IMG/VR virus record: IMGVR_UViG_3300032236_000108
Span: 1 to 40,733 of that record
Strand: one strand, 5' to 3'
DNA: 40,733 bases
Origin: a virus
Shown: positions 1-5,797 of the stretch, one piece after another
Position numbering within the stretch: the first letter of the stretch is position 1
How the letters are laid out: each line of letters opens with the position of its first letter
The notes under the pieces: model-generated
Databases searched by the model: none
The model's input: only the letters and a program-made list of their open reading frames with translations
Told to the model about the DNA's origin: nothing
Translations under genes and position numbers: made by a program

Positions 1-626
1 ACCCATGGCTTGAAGAGTCCCGTGAAATTGCGGTGACTGTTGCACGTAAAGTACATCGTAGATACCATACGTATTTCGATATGCAAGATGTGACGCAGGA
101 ACTTATGGTGTGGGTACTCAAGCGTCAGGATAAGATTAAGGAATGGCTTGACCATCCGCATGAGTCTGACGAATACAAGATGGGTGTGCGTAAGTTGGCT
201 AAGACTCTGACTCGCAACGCAGATAAGTACTGTCGAAAACTCAAGGCACAGAAGTTGGGCTATGAGGTACGCGATGAGCAGTACTACTCACCCATTTCAT
301 TGAGTGAGTTGCTACCATTCGTATGGTCTGATGTAGTTGAGACAAGGGATGCAAGCAAGCCAAAGGTATCAGGTGGTGGCAACCCAGCAGAGGGTGGCAA
401 CTACGTCATCCAGTTGTTTGATATTCGTAGGGCGTTGAAGAAGTTAGACCCACAAGATAAGTTAGTTTTGCAGATGAAGTTCTTTGAGCAGTTGAACTAT
501 CAAGAGATAGCGCAGACCTTTGGCGTATCTGATAGCACCGCACACCGCAAGGTAGATGGCGCACTGCGTCGCTTGAATAACCACCTCGGTGGGCAGACAC
601 CATTCCAAAGTGAGGTGGAGATGTGA
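1..626 (+). CDS. ECF-type sigma-factor-like protein (3' part; gene starts at 40598 across the circular join)
   Basis: Probable phage sigma factor or sigma-like regulator. Seen: a region-2-like helix near the start (HTYFDMQDVTQELMVWVL) and a region-4-like helix-turn-helix near the C-terminus (ALKKLDPQDKLVLQMKF, then QLNYQEIAQTFGVSDSTAHR). Within the window the frame is open from base 3. The first internal start is a GTG at 33, but across the join the frame extends 15 codons to an ATG at 40598, giving 212 aa. That ATG overlaps the end of the metallophosphoesterase gene, as is typical of this operon, so I prefer it. The Gly/Lys-rich linker between the two regions fits the two-domain ECF layout. 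It could instead be a terminase-small-subunit-like or RinA-like HTH protein. Inference: it may redirect host RNA polymerase to phage promoters. Confidence 0.7.
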   Translation, partial: PWLEESREIAVTVARKVHRRYHTYFDMQDVTQELMVWVLKRQDKIKEWLDHPHESDEYKMGVRKLAKTLTRNADKYCRKLKAQKLGYEVRDEQYYSPISLSELLPFVWSDVVETRDASKPKVSGGGNPAEGGNYVIQLFDIRRALKKLDPQDKLVLQMKFFEQLNYQEIAQTFGVSDSTAHRKVDGALRRLNNHLGGQTPFQSEVEM

Positions 627-745
627 GTAAGAATAGTCATCCGTTACACCATCCCGATTGCTACACTGAGGTGATACGGGTTGAAGGTAAGTCATACCAT
701 GAGTTGGTTTGGAATTGTGTGGACGAATGTAAGGTAGGCAAATGA
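623..745 (+). CDS. Small hypothetical protein, 40 aa
   Basis: A GTG-started ORF whose start overlaps the preceding stop (ATGTGA) and whose TGA overlaps the ATG of the next gene (ATGA). Double overlap coupling of this kind is the rule throughout this genome. The product has His and Cys residues (HPLHHPDCY, NCVDEC) and could bind a metal. No family recognised. Confidence 0.55.
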   Translation: MSKNSHPLHHPDCYTEVIRVEGKSYHELVWNCVDECKVGK

Positions 746-924
746 CATACGACTATAAGTGTGAGGACTGCGGTACCTCGTATGAGATTCAACGTAGCAT
801 GTATGACACAGAGGTAGCACCCATCTGCGTGTCGTGTCGCAAGGCGATGCAACGTGTGTGGGGTGTAGGCTCCGTCAGGTTTGAGGGCACGGGCTTCTAT
901 AGCACCGATAATCCCAAACGCTAG
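742..924 (+). CDS. FmdB-type zinc-ribbon protein
   Basis: A 60-aa protein with the CxxC...CxxC layout of the FmdB/CxxC zinc-ribbon family: YKCEDCGTSYE near the N-terminus, CVSCRKAM mid-protein, and the typical ending FEGTGFYSTDN. The family occurs in bacteria and in many actinobacteriophages as a stand-alone mini-protein; its biochemical role is poorly defined, and DNA or protein binding is assumed. It is the last gene of the rightward replication operon and is followed by a hairpin terminator. The start is the ATG overlapping the previous stop. Confidence 0.75.
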   Translation: MTYDYKCEDCGTSYEIQRSMYDTEVAPICVSCRKAMQRVWGVGSVRFEGTGFYSTDNPKR

Positions 925-951
925 GTTTGTGTAAGGGGAAGACACAAAGCA

Positions 952-983
952 AAAGACCCACGGTTATTATGCCGTGGGTCTTT
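952..983. terminator. Bidirectional intrinsic terminator
   Basis: A perfect 12-bp stem (AAAGACCCACGG / CCGTGGGTCTTT) with an 8-nt loop lies between two convergent gene blocks that end at 924 (+) and 1039 (-). The stem ends in AAA/TTT, so the RNA has a U-rich 3' flank in either direction; the leftward reading continues with TTTTGCTTTG. This is as expected for a shared terminator. Confidence 0.85.
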
Positions 984-1038
984 GTGTTGCTCTACCGATG
1001 TGGAAGGGTCATCGGGAGCAGTTGACGTTGCAGAACGG

Positions 1039-1332
1039 TTACAACGTCAATCCTATTGGTGCTTGCACTGTTGCAATTATGCCATACGAATGCTCATCAA
1101 TGGCACTGACATGCTTCTTGTAGTCCTTCAATAAATTATTGCGTGTGTTGTATGGACCAACTGCTATTGCTACCTTCACAGTTGGGTGTACAACTACTGC
1201 CATGTATGACTCGCGTTCTGCTATCAGTTCTTCTGCCAACGCCCATACTTTCTTAGCCATATCTTCACTGCTCTCTGCCTCTGTATCTAGCAGGGCAGCC
1301 ATCTTCTTAATCTCACTAGGCTTTGCTTTCAC
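1039..1332 (-). CDS. Hypothetical protein, 97 aa
   Basis: Last gene of the leftward operon. The GTG start at 1332 lies inside the 3' end of the glycosyltransferase gene (17-nt overlap). The N-terminal third is charged and helical (SEIKKMAALLDTEAESSEDMAKKVWALAEELIAE); the C-terminal half looks like a small beta domain (YMAVVVHPTVKVAIAVGPY). No family recognised. Terminated by the hairpin at 952-983. Confidence 0.6.
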   Translation of the reverse strand: MKAKPSEIKKMAALLDTEAESSEDMAKKVWALAEELIAERESYMAVVVHPTVKVAIAVGPYNTRNNLLKDYKKHVSAIDEHSYGIIATVQAPIGLTL

Positions 1333-2128
1333 GTAGTAACTCCATCCACTTGACGCATGCTTCTACATTTTCTTTCAATGTAAGGTGCCCGTATATCTCA
1401 CGGTTATCTAGGTACTGCGGGATACCCAACTTGCGTAGTTCACGTGAGAAGATGACGTACTCGTAGTCATCAGTGCCATCTACATATCGCACATTATGGA
1501 AGACATCACGGCGTACCAGGTAGGTGCAGTGCACCACGTCACACTCGATGAGTCCCTTAATCTCACGATTGAGTACTGTGTAGTACCTCACATCGTCTCG
1601 ATAGTAGCCATTGACATTGGTCAGCAGGTGGTAGTTGCTGTATGGCTTGTGTTGTTCCTCATCTGGCGTCACTGCATAGCGCAGGAGCGGGGCTACAACG
1701 GGCAAATTAAGCCCTACAAGGGTGCGTAGCGTGTGCGGTAGGACAAAGTTGTCCACATCTATCACCCAGTAGAAGTCTGCCTCTGATTGCCACGCTGCCT
1801 CGATACTTTTCTCTCTGATTTCACCCAACGCTTTGAAGCGGACAGGGTTCCACTCATGGACATCGAACTTGTGGACAGGCACTTCGATATCTGAGTAGTC
1901 AGTGACAACGAATCGGTACCACTTGCCTTGCTCTCCTACCCATGCCTTGAGGATTGCCTCTGTCTCATCAGTGTTGTTGTTGCTGCGAATATAAAGAATG
2001 ATTCTATCCTTTGGATAGTCCCATTGTTCCAAAGACTTAAGCCACTCAGGTAGCATCTTTGCTTTCTGCTTGGCTAGTACTGCCACGAATACCAACGGGT
2101 ATTCTGGGTATGTATAATCGCCGCTCAT
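1316..2128 (-). CDS. GT-A glycosyltransferase resembling collagen-modifying glycosyltransferases (COLGALT / lysyl hydroxylase 3 type)
   Basis: A 270-aa nucleotide-sugar-dependent GT-A enzyme. Seen: N-terminal beta strand and helix with WLKSLEQWDYPKDRI (29-43); a DxD-type metal/sugar site DVDN (124-127) in FYWVIDVDNF; VVAPLL (144-149); SNYH (164-167); NGYYR (173-177); a late acidic DDYEYVIF; and NREIYGHL near the end. From memory, this order (LDYP, vDxDN, VVAPml, SN.W/Y, dGYY, YGhL/fGrL) is that of the N-terminal domain of eukaryotic procollagen galactosyltransferases and the matching domain of LH3. The ATG overlaps the preceding stop (ATGA). The same genome encodes a collagen-like fibre (21635-22801), so that fibre is a plausible acceptor. 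Family-level glycosyltransferase assignment is firm; the acceptor is inference. Confidence 0.8.
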   Translation of the reverse strand: MSGDYTYPEYPLVFVAVLAKQKAKMLPEWLKSLEQWDYPKDRIILYIRSNNNTDETEAILKAWVGEQGKWYRFVVTDYSDIEVPVHKFDVHEWNPVRFKALGEIREKSIEAAWQSEADFYWVIDVDNFVLPHTLRTLVGLNLPVVAPLLRYAVTPDEEQHKPYSNYHLLTNVNGYYRDDVRYYTVLNREIKGLIECDVVHCTYLVRRDVFHNVRYVDGTDDYEYVIFSRELRKLGIPQYLDNREIYGHLTLKENVEACVKWMELLRESKA

Positions 2129-2349
2129 TGTAACTCCTTCTCAATAGCCTGAATAGTCAAGCAAGGGTACTTCTGTTGACAGTTATAGCAATAAATATCA
2201 CCTGAACCAGAGGTATGTTCGTGATGTAATTCCACTACTGCACGAAGGGCACGAGGCACGGCAGGGTTATTGCCATCACCGCAAGCATCTTCAAAGATTG
2301 CCAACTCTAATTCTTTATTTACTTTCGCTAGCAATTCATCGTGTGTCAT
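2125..2349 (-). CDS. Hypothetical phage protein with Cys pair, 74 aa
   Basis: Begins MTHDELLAKV. I chose the ATG at 2349 because it overlaps the upstream stop as TAATG; an in-frame start 18 nt earlier is possible. Seen: RALRAVVELHHEH, then a Cys-rich C-terminus YCYNCQQKYPCLTIQAIEKEL. Small proteins with ALRAVVELH and a YPCPTI-like ending are common in actinobacteriophages, with no known function. Its TGA overlaps the glycosyltransferase start. Confidence 0.65.
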   Translation of the reverse strand: MTHDELLAKVNKELELAIFEDACGDGNNPAVPRALRAVVELHHEHTSGSGDIYCYNCQQKYPCLTIQAIEKELQ

Positions 2350-2489
2350 TACCAACCACCTATGCAAACTTTAGAGTGTGTATGTAGTGCAAACTGTACA
2401 AGGTAGGCACCTTTCGTTGGTGCAAAGAGGGCGGTGTTACACGCACCGCACTTACCGTGCCACTCTTGTGCAAAGAAATCATATGTCAT
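2349..2489 (-). CDS. Small CxxC protein, 46 aa
   Basis: Begins MTYDFFAQEW and contains KCGACN and, near the end, VCIGGW, compatible with half of a zinc ribbon. Start and stop are both joined to the neighbouring genes by TAATG overlaps, which is the main evidence that it is translated. No family recognised. Confidence 0.55.
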   Translation of the reverse strand: MTYDFFAQEWHGKCGACNTALFAPTKGAYLVQFALHTHSKVCIGGW

Positions 2490-2932
2490 TAGTACCAGCC
2501 TCTCACTTTCTCATGCTTCCAAGCATAGCAGGGATGCCCTGCGTATCTTGTCTCGATGTACTTCTTCTGCCATACCACCTGCGTGATTGGGTTGCGCTTC
2601 CAGTCTGTGCTTATTACGTTGTACTTGCTAGGTGGTAGTGCTTGTGGAATTCCATATGCGCCACCTCTGTGGTTGCGTGCCTTGTAATTCCACTGCGACT
2701 CATGGCGATTGAGTTGGTCGAGACACTTCCATTCTTTATCTGATGTATTCCAGATAAGTTTGGTTGTCTTCTTAATCTCTGCCTTAGTCCAGACGTGTGC
2801 CTTGCTCACTCTAGGTTCCAAGATTCGTCCTGCTGGGAAGCAGAGGGTAAAGATGAGCGTGAAGCATGAGGCACCGACAAGAACTCTGCGATAGGTATAA
2901 ACTCTTTGACTGGTCGGGGGATAGGTGGACAT
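2489..2932 (-). CDS. Membrane-anchored lysozyme-like / transglycosylase (aggregation-promoting-factor type)
   Basis: Peptidoglycan-cleaving enzyme of 147 aa. Seen: a basic N-terminus, one membrane segment (about residues 16-35, VLVGASCFTLIFTL), then a lysozyme-like domain with KCLDQLNRHESQWN (E78 as probable catalytic acid), RGGAYGIPQALP and a final WKHEKVRGWY. This pattern (CL..LW..ES.W...A...GGAYGIPQA...GWY) is the actinobacterial APF/Rpf-type domain. Its 5' end overlaps the whiB-like gene by 127 nt in another frame, and no other start would keep the membrane segment. It sits in the early leftward operon, not with the CHAP endolysin, so it may act at infection or be a second lysis enzyme; that is inference. 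Confidence 0.8.
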   Translation of the reverse strand: MSTYPPTSQRVYTYRRVLVGASCFTLIFTLCFPAGRILEPRVSKAHVWTKAEIKKTTKLIWNTSDKEWKCLDQLNRHESQWNYKARNHRGGAYGIPQALPPSKYNVISTDWKRNPITQVVWQKKYIETRYAGHPCYAWKHEKVRGWY

Positions 2933-3267
2933 ACAAGACTCGCTTTCTTGCCAAGAACTGCTGTTCTTAGTTTGGAATAGTAGGCAAAAGATGTTGGCTG
3001 CCCTTGTGGCAAGCCGATAACTGCATCTCTTTCATGTGGGAATGTTCCGCCCCATATGCCATACGACTCGCGCATATCTACTGCGAATTGCAGGCACTTT
3101 GATTGCATAGGGCAACGCTGGCACGCTGATAGCGCAACCACTGTTGCATAGACTAGTTCTTGTCCTTGCTCGCCACGAAAGTGGGAACGTCCTGGAGTTG
3201 GGTCGGGGAAGAAAGACTCAGGGTCTAGGTCGAGGCATGCAGGATTATCGTCGGGTGCTAGGTTCAC
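2806..3267 (-). CDS. WhiB-family iron-sulfur transcription regulator
   Basis: WhiB-like proteins are actinobacterial [4Fe-4S] regulators that bind the host primary sigma factor. Seen: the four cluster cysteines C11, C49, C52 and C58 (CQRCPMQSKC) and the GIWGG turn (70-74) after the cluster. At 153 aa it is longer than most phage WhiB proteins; the extra C-terminus (PVKEFIPIAEFLSVPHASRS and beyond) coincides with the out-of-frame overlap with the lysozyme-like gene. Start GTG at 3267 overlaps the upstream TGA (GTGA). Inference: it remodels host transcription early or prevents superinfection, as reported for WhiB proteins of some mycobacteriophages. Confidence 0.9.
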   Translation of the reverse strand: MNLAPDDNPACLDLDPESFFPDPTPGRSHFRGEQGQELVYATVVALSACQRCPMQSKCLQFAVDMRESYGIWGGTFPHERDAVIGLPQGQPTSFAYYSKLRTAVLGKKASLVCPPIPRPVKEFIPIAEFLSVPHASRSSLPSASQQDESWNLE

Positions 3268-3425
3268 TCTCCGATGTCACTCGCCACTTGCTGGTGGATA
3301 CGTTCTTCACTCTCTTTAATATCTTTCAGGGCAGTGTCATAGCCCGCTTGCCAAGCCACTTGAATTGCCTCATGCAACGCGTGAGTTGCTTTCTCTGCTA
3401 TCTTCTCCGTCATTGTTAAACTCAT
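3264..3425 (-). CDS. Small helical protein, 53 aa
   Basis: Begins MSLTMTEKIAEKATHALHEA and ends QQVASDIGE; predicted to be almost wholly helical and amphipathic. Linked to both neighbours (ATGA at the start, GTGA at the stop). No family recognised. Confidence 0.6.
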   Translation of the reverse strand: MSLTMTEKIAEKATHALHEAIQVAWQAGYDTALKDIKESEERIHQQVASDIGE

Positions 3426-3589
3426 GCTGATTGCTCCTTCTGTAGTAGTTTGATTGCGTCAAGCCGTGCAGTGCGTGGGAACGAACCGAACTCGATACAC
3501 CACTTTCGGTAAAGTTCTGCGTATTCGTCGGGGTGGTTGGCTTTGAGTTCGGTCAGTGCCTTACTCTGTGCCTTACTTTGTAGCGTCAC
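3422..3589 (-). CDS. Small hypothetical protein, 55 aa
   Basis: A GTG start at 3589 gives VTLQSKAQSKALTELKANHP and on to LLQKEQSA. It contains ELKANHPDEYAELYRKW, a charged helical segment. It overlaps the upstream mini-gene by 17 nt and is coupled to the downstream gene by ATGA. Function unknown. Confidence 0.6.
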   Translation of the reverse strand: MTLQSKAQSKALTELKANHPDEYAELYRKWCIEFGSFPRTARLDAIKLLQKEQSA

Positions 3590-3686
3590 TTGTTGCCTGC
3601 CCCTCTTTAATACTCGTGCCTAAGTCGGCTAGTTGTTGCGCTAATGAGATGAGAGTATCCCAGTCCACTTGCTCATTATCTTCCAT
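3573..3686 (-). CDS. Small acidic protein, 37 aa
   Basis: Begins MEDNEQVDWDTLISLAQQLA. Lies between and overlaps two other mini-genes (11 nt and 17 nt), keeping the leftward operon gap-free. No family recognised; supported by context only. Confidence 0.45.
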   Translation of the reverse strand: MEDNEQVDWDTLISLAQQLADLGTSIKEGQATSDATK

Positions 3687-3780
3687 TGTCGTGCTCCGTT
3701 TCTGCTATTGGTTGCGTGTTTAATATGCCTGCTATTGCTAGAACGATAATCGGTAAGCCTGCCAAAGTCAAGATAATCAC
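3676..3780 (-). CDS. Single-span membrane mini-protein, 34 aa
   Basis: A GTG start overlapping the upstream TGA (GTGA) gives an almost purely hydrophobic N-terminal helix (IILTLAGLPIIVLAIAGIL, residues 2-20) followed by a polar tail. It resembles many small phage membrane peptides. Inference: inner-membrane protein, possibly acting with the nearby membrane-anchored lysozyme-like enzyme. Not recognisable as a known holin. Confidence 0.5.
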   Translation of the reverse strand: MIILTLAGLPIIVLAIAGILNTQPIAETEHDNGR

Positions 3781-3950
3781 GGGCGACACTCACAGGTTCC
3801 CAGTGGTACAAGGTGGTCCCCGCACAGTGGTAAGCAATCGCTGGTATAGCAATCCTCACAAACCCAGTTGAGCCCGCCACTGTCTGCCCATACGAGGGCG
3901 TCAATACTAAAGTATTCTTTACATCTCTTACATGCGGTTGGTTGGTTCAC
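3777..3950 (-). CDS. Cys-rich zinc-binding mini-protein, 57 aa
   Basis: I start it at the GTG at 3950 (MNQPTACKRCKEYF) because that codon overlaps the upstream TGA; a TTG eight codons earlier would also be open. Two CxxC pairs (CKRC, CEDC) and a further Cys cluster (SDCLPLCGDH, CECRP) suggest a zinc ribbon plus a second metal site. Function unknown. Confidence 0.65.
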   Translation of the reverse strand: MNQPTACKRCKEYFSIDALVWADSGGLNWVCEDCYTSDCLPLCGDHLVPLGTCECRP

Positions 3951-4096
3951 TCTTCTGTCTCCCCACTCTCGCAACGGCTACAAGTGAAAGACTTGTACTC
4001 GTTATGGTCGAATAGACTGCCGCATGTGTCGCACTCTATGAAGTCCGACGTATCGTTAAAGAATGGGTCTATGCCGTAGTAACTGTCGGTGCTCAT
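3947..4096 (-). CDS. Zinc-ribbon mini-protein, 49 aa
   Basis: Begins MSTDSYYGIDPFF. Two knuckles, CDTCGSLF and CSRCESG, are spaced as in a minimal zinc ribbon. Start overlaps the upstream stop (ATGA) and stop overlaps the next GTG. Function unknown. Confidence 0.65.
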   Translation of the reverse strand: MSTDSYYGIDPFFNDTSDFIECDTCGSLFDHNEYKSFTCSRCESGETEE

Positions 4097-4263
4097 GCGT
4101 TTACTCTCCTTCGTTGTTGTTCGTTGAATAATTTAACTATCATGTCTTTAATCTCTGCCTCTGTAATATCTAAGTCCGCGAAATCGTCGGGTTGATACAT
4201 GAAATTATCCAATAGGCAGGTGAGGGCCGTGTCCATAATCAGTAACTCTTTATCGCGGTTCAT
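4093..4263 (-). CDS. Small acidic helical protein, 56 aa
   Basis: Start ATG at 4263 (MNRDKELLIMDTAL), chosen because it overlaps the upstream TGA. Sequence features: DNFMYQPDDFADLDITEAEIKDMIVKL, acidic and probably helical. No family recognised. Confidence 0.6.
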   Translation of the reverse strand: MNRDKELLIMDTALTCLLDNFMYQPDDFADLDITEAEIKDMIVKLFNEQQRRRVNA

Positions 4264-4583
4264 GCTTGCACCGCCTGTAATTCGATTTCGCCGAGAATAC
4301 CCTGCGCGATTTCGTACCAATCCACTCGATAGAGTGAGCCAATATCTTTCAACATGTTGAGGCCTTCGGCTGTCATCTCTGCGATATCGCTGAACGCGTC
4401 ATCGAACATAGATTCAATCTCTTCTGCGAGGCAGGTAACACAGGTCTTGCCGTCGTCTGCCTTATCTTTGATTGCATTCTGAGCCAACTCCTGCACTGTG
4501 TAGTACAGTCCTCGGTCGTTGTCTATCCATAGATTAGCCGCCCATGTCTCACGATTAGACCAGCCGTTATATTCTTTGCACAT
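4260..4583 (-). CDS. Conserved phage/plasmid-type protein with YNGWSNRETW motif, 107 aa
   Basis: Contains EYNGWSNRETWAANLWIDND near the N-terminus, a motif I recognise from widespread small phage and plasmid proteins of unknown function (NGWSNxETWxxNLWxxND). An internal CVTC pair and an acidic helical C-terminus follow. The ATG at 4583 is preferred over one at 4598: it is preceded by GGAAGGGG, a strong Shine-Dalgarno sequence also used by the gene at 5420. First gene after the promoter at 4648-4677. Confidence 0.7.
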   Translation of the reverse strand: MCKEYNGWSNRETWAANLWIDNDRGLYYTVQELAQNAIKDKADDGKTCVTCLAEEIESMFDDAFSDIAEMTAEGLNMLKDIGSLYRVDWYEIAQGILGEIELQAVQA

Positions 4584-4647
4584 CTTTGCCCCTTCCATAA
4601 GGCTACTTCGTTTACTCTTGCCGATTTGGTAAGAGACTGCAAGGCAT

Positions 4648-4677
4648 AGGATAGATGCGCCTATGCCCCGCCGTCAA
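4648..4677 (-). promoter_or_regulatory. Leftward sigma70-like promoter
   Basis: Read on the minus strand: TTGACG (4677-4672), an 18-nt spacer, TATCCT (4653-4648). It lies about 65 nt upstream of the 107-aa gene. The -10 element sits inside an 8-bp hairpin (GGCATAGG / CCTATGCC, 4643-4667), so the region may also be a regulated or terminating hairpin for the genes before it. Confidence 0.5.
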
Positions 4678-4687
4678 GCACCAACTG

Positions 4688-4849
4688 CTATTCGTTGCCC
4701 TGATATTTGAAACCGCAGATAGTCGCGTCCGCGTCTGCTGAATAGTGGCAGTGCGTTTTGACCGTGTGGTGCGTGGCTAGGAATCCGACGCCTAGCCCTA
4801 TCAGGGCGAGGACGCCCCACCCGATTACGTTGCCCGCGATGTTCTTCAT
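4688..4849 (-). CDS. Single-span membrane protein, 53 aa
   Basis: Start ATG at 4849 (MKNIAGNVIGWGVLALIGLG), overlapping the upstream stop. One hydrophobic helix (residues 7-25) is followed by a polar tail with His and two Cys residues (HCHYSADADATICGF). Probably inner-membrane with a small external or internal metal/disulfide loop. Unknown function. Confidence 0.6.
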   Translation of the reverse strand: MKNIAGNVIGWGVLALIGLGVGFLATHHTVKTHCHYSADADATICGFKYQGNE

Positions 4850-4986
4850 GCTGTCACCGCCTGTAGTCGCTTCTCTTCCATCATTTCGAGGATAATACCC
4901 GCGTGCTGTACGGCGTGGCGGATATCGTCCTGTATTACCTCTTCCAACATGATGTAGATTAGGTCTAGGATTTCGCGGTGCTTCAT
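4846..4986 (-). CDS. Small helical protein, 46 aa
   Basis: Begins MKHREILDLIYIMLEEVIQD and continues as one amphipathic helix (HAVQHAGIILEMMEEKRLQ). ATGA overlaps on both sides. No family recognised. Confidence 0.6.
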   Translation of the reverse strand: MKHREILDLIYIMLEEVIQDDIRHAVQHAGIILEMMEEKRLQAVTA

Positions 4987-5159
4987 GCTGACACCGCCAA
5001 TCTATCGCCCTCAACTAGCGCGAGAAACTTCTCATGCCCCGCGATATCTCCAACGCTTAGGCACAATTCGCCCGCGTGCTTGGCGCATAGGTAGCGAGCC
5101 ACTAGGTAGCCCGATACCGTCACTCTTGCCATGTTGTCGCACTTATCACATGTGTCCAT
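4983..5159 (-). CDS. Cys-containing mini-protein, 58 aa
   Basis: Begins MDTCDKCDNMARV and has further Cys at YLCAKH and ELCLS, in keeping with a treble-clef or ribbon metal site. Preceded by GGAAGGAT as ribosome-binding site. Coupled by ATGA to the next gene. Function unknown. Confidence 0.6.
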   Translation of the reverse strand: MDTCDKCDNMARVTVSGYLVARYLCAKHAGELCLSVGDIAGHEKFLALVEGDRLAVSA

Positions 5160-5195
5160 TGTCTTATCCTTCCAATCGTTGCGGTGTATCCGCGT

Positions 5196-5241
5196 GCCCC
5201 CCGTGAGCCATGAACTCGCGCCGACTTATCGGGCGGGGGGC
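5196..5241. other. GC-rich hairpin in gap between leftward genes
   Basis: An 8-bp G/C stem (GCCCCCCG / CGGGGGGC) with a 30-nt loop fills the roughly 90-nt gap between the genes at 5250-5420 and 4983-5159. There is no U-tract, so it is not an obvious terminator; it might be a processing or stability element. Confidence 0.45.
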
Positions 5242-5249
5242 GGTAGTGT

Positions 5250-5420
5250 CTAGATTTCCAACTTGTTAAGGCTAGTTTGAATTTTGAACAGTTTCTCCTG
5301 TTCGCGGTCAAAATACTTGTTATCGGCTTGAGTTCCTAGTTGGCGTTGGTGCCTTTCTAGGTTGTTGCTAATCTCTGCTAGCATTGTGCGAGCGATGTCT
5401 AAGGCTTGTGCGCTTGTCAT
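5250..5420 (-). CDS. Small coiled-coil-like protein, 56 aa
   Basis: Begins MTSAQALDIARTMLAEISNN and continues with charged heptad-like sequence (LERHQRQLGTQ, REQEKLFKIQTSLNKLEI). Preceded by GGAAGGGG at good spacing. No family recognised. Confidence 0.6.
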   Translation of the reverse strand: MTSAQALDIARTMLAEISNNLERHQRQLGTQADNKYFDREQEKLFKIQTSLNKLEI

Positions 5421-5458
5421 TTTCTGCCCCTTCCATGAGCATTTAGTGTAGGTGTCTT

Positions 5459-5488
5459 AGGCTAAGCCACCACCCCCGCCCGTGTCAA
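5459..5488 (-). promoter_or_regulatory. Second leftward promoter candidate
   Basis: Minus strand: TTGACA (5488-5483), 18-nt spacer, TAGCCT (5464-5459), about 40 nt upstream of the gene starting at 5420. The -35 overlaps a 7-bp hairpin (CCGTGTC / GACACGG, 5480-5497). The -10 fits only the loose actinobacterial TAnnnT pattern. Confidence 0.4.
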
Positions 5489-5511
5489 GCGACACGGACG
5501 AGAGAAGCGAA

Positions 5512-5697
5512 TTAGTTTAGGCTGTTCAAGCCCCACTCTTTGATTTCTTCGGGTGTTGCGGGTACTAGCACATTCTCTGCAAGTCGGTAGCAACAGAAGG
5601 CAACATAATCTTCTAGGCTCTCACCCTCGCGGAACTCGTCCATGAAAAAATTACACTCTGTGCACTTGTACCATACTCGTGGCTTCTCTGTTGTCAT
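5512..5697 (-). CDS. Zinc-finger-like mini-protein, 61 aa; first gene of leftward operon
   Basis: Begins MTTEKPRVWYKCTECNFFMD and has a second Cys pair FCCYRLAEN; the rest is acidic (EFREGESLEDY, TPEEIKEWG). Probable metal-binding domain. The first gene after the strong promoter at 5733-5761, so probably among the earliest phage proteins made. Function unknown. Confidence 0.65.
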   Translation of the reverse strand: MTTEKPRVWYKCTECNFFMDEFREGESLEDYVAFCCYRLAENVLVPATPEEIKEWGLNSLN

Positions 5698-5732
5698 GGT
5701 CTTACCTTTCGTTAATTGAACTTACACTACGA

Positions 5733-5761
5733 AAGATACCCTACGGTTAAGCGTATGTCAA
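5733..5761 (-). promoter_or_regulatory. Strong leftward early promoter
   Basis: Minus strand: consensus TTGACA (5761-5756), optimal 17-nt spacer, TATCTT (5738-5733). The expected transcript starts about 30 nt before the first leftward gene (ATG at 5697). This is the best sigma70-type promoter I see in the window and is expected to use the unmodified host polymerase. Confidence 0.75.
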
Positions 5762-5797
5762 GCCCAAAACGAATCTTTTTTTGTGGTGTTGCTCACA

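Noticed and set aside
1-123. Terminal repeat considered as a true phage direct terminal repeat
   Set aside because: It is short, lies wholly inside a coding gene and has no structure; assembly overlap or circular permutation explains it better.
2378-2638. 86-aa plus-strand ORF opposite the lysozyme-like gene
   Set aside because: No ribosome-binding site; the minus strand has recognisable lysozyme motifs and a coupled mini-gene.
3641-3904. 87-aa minus-strand ORF
   Set aside because: Out of frame with the ATGA/GTGA-coupled chain of mini-genes covering the same bases (3676-3780, 3777-3950), which fits the operon pattern better.
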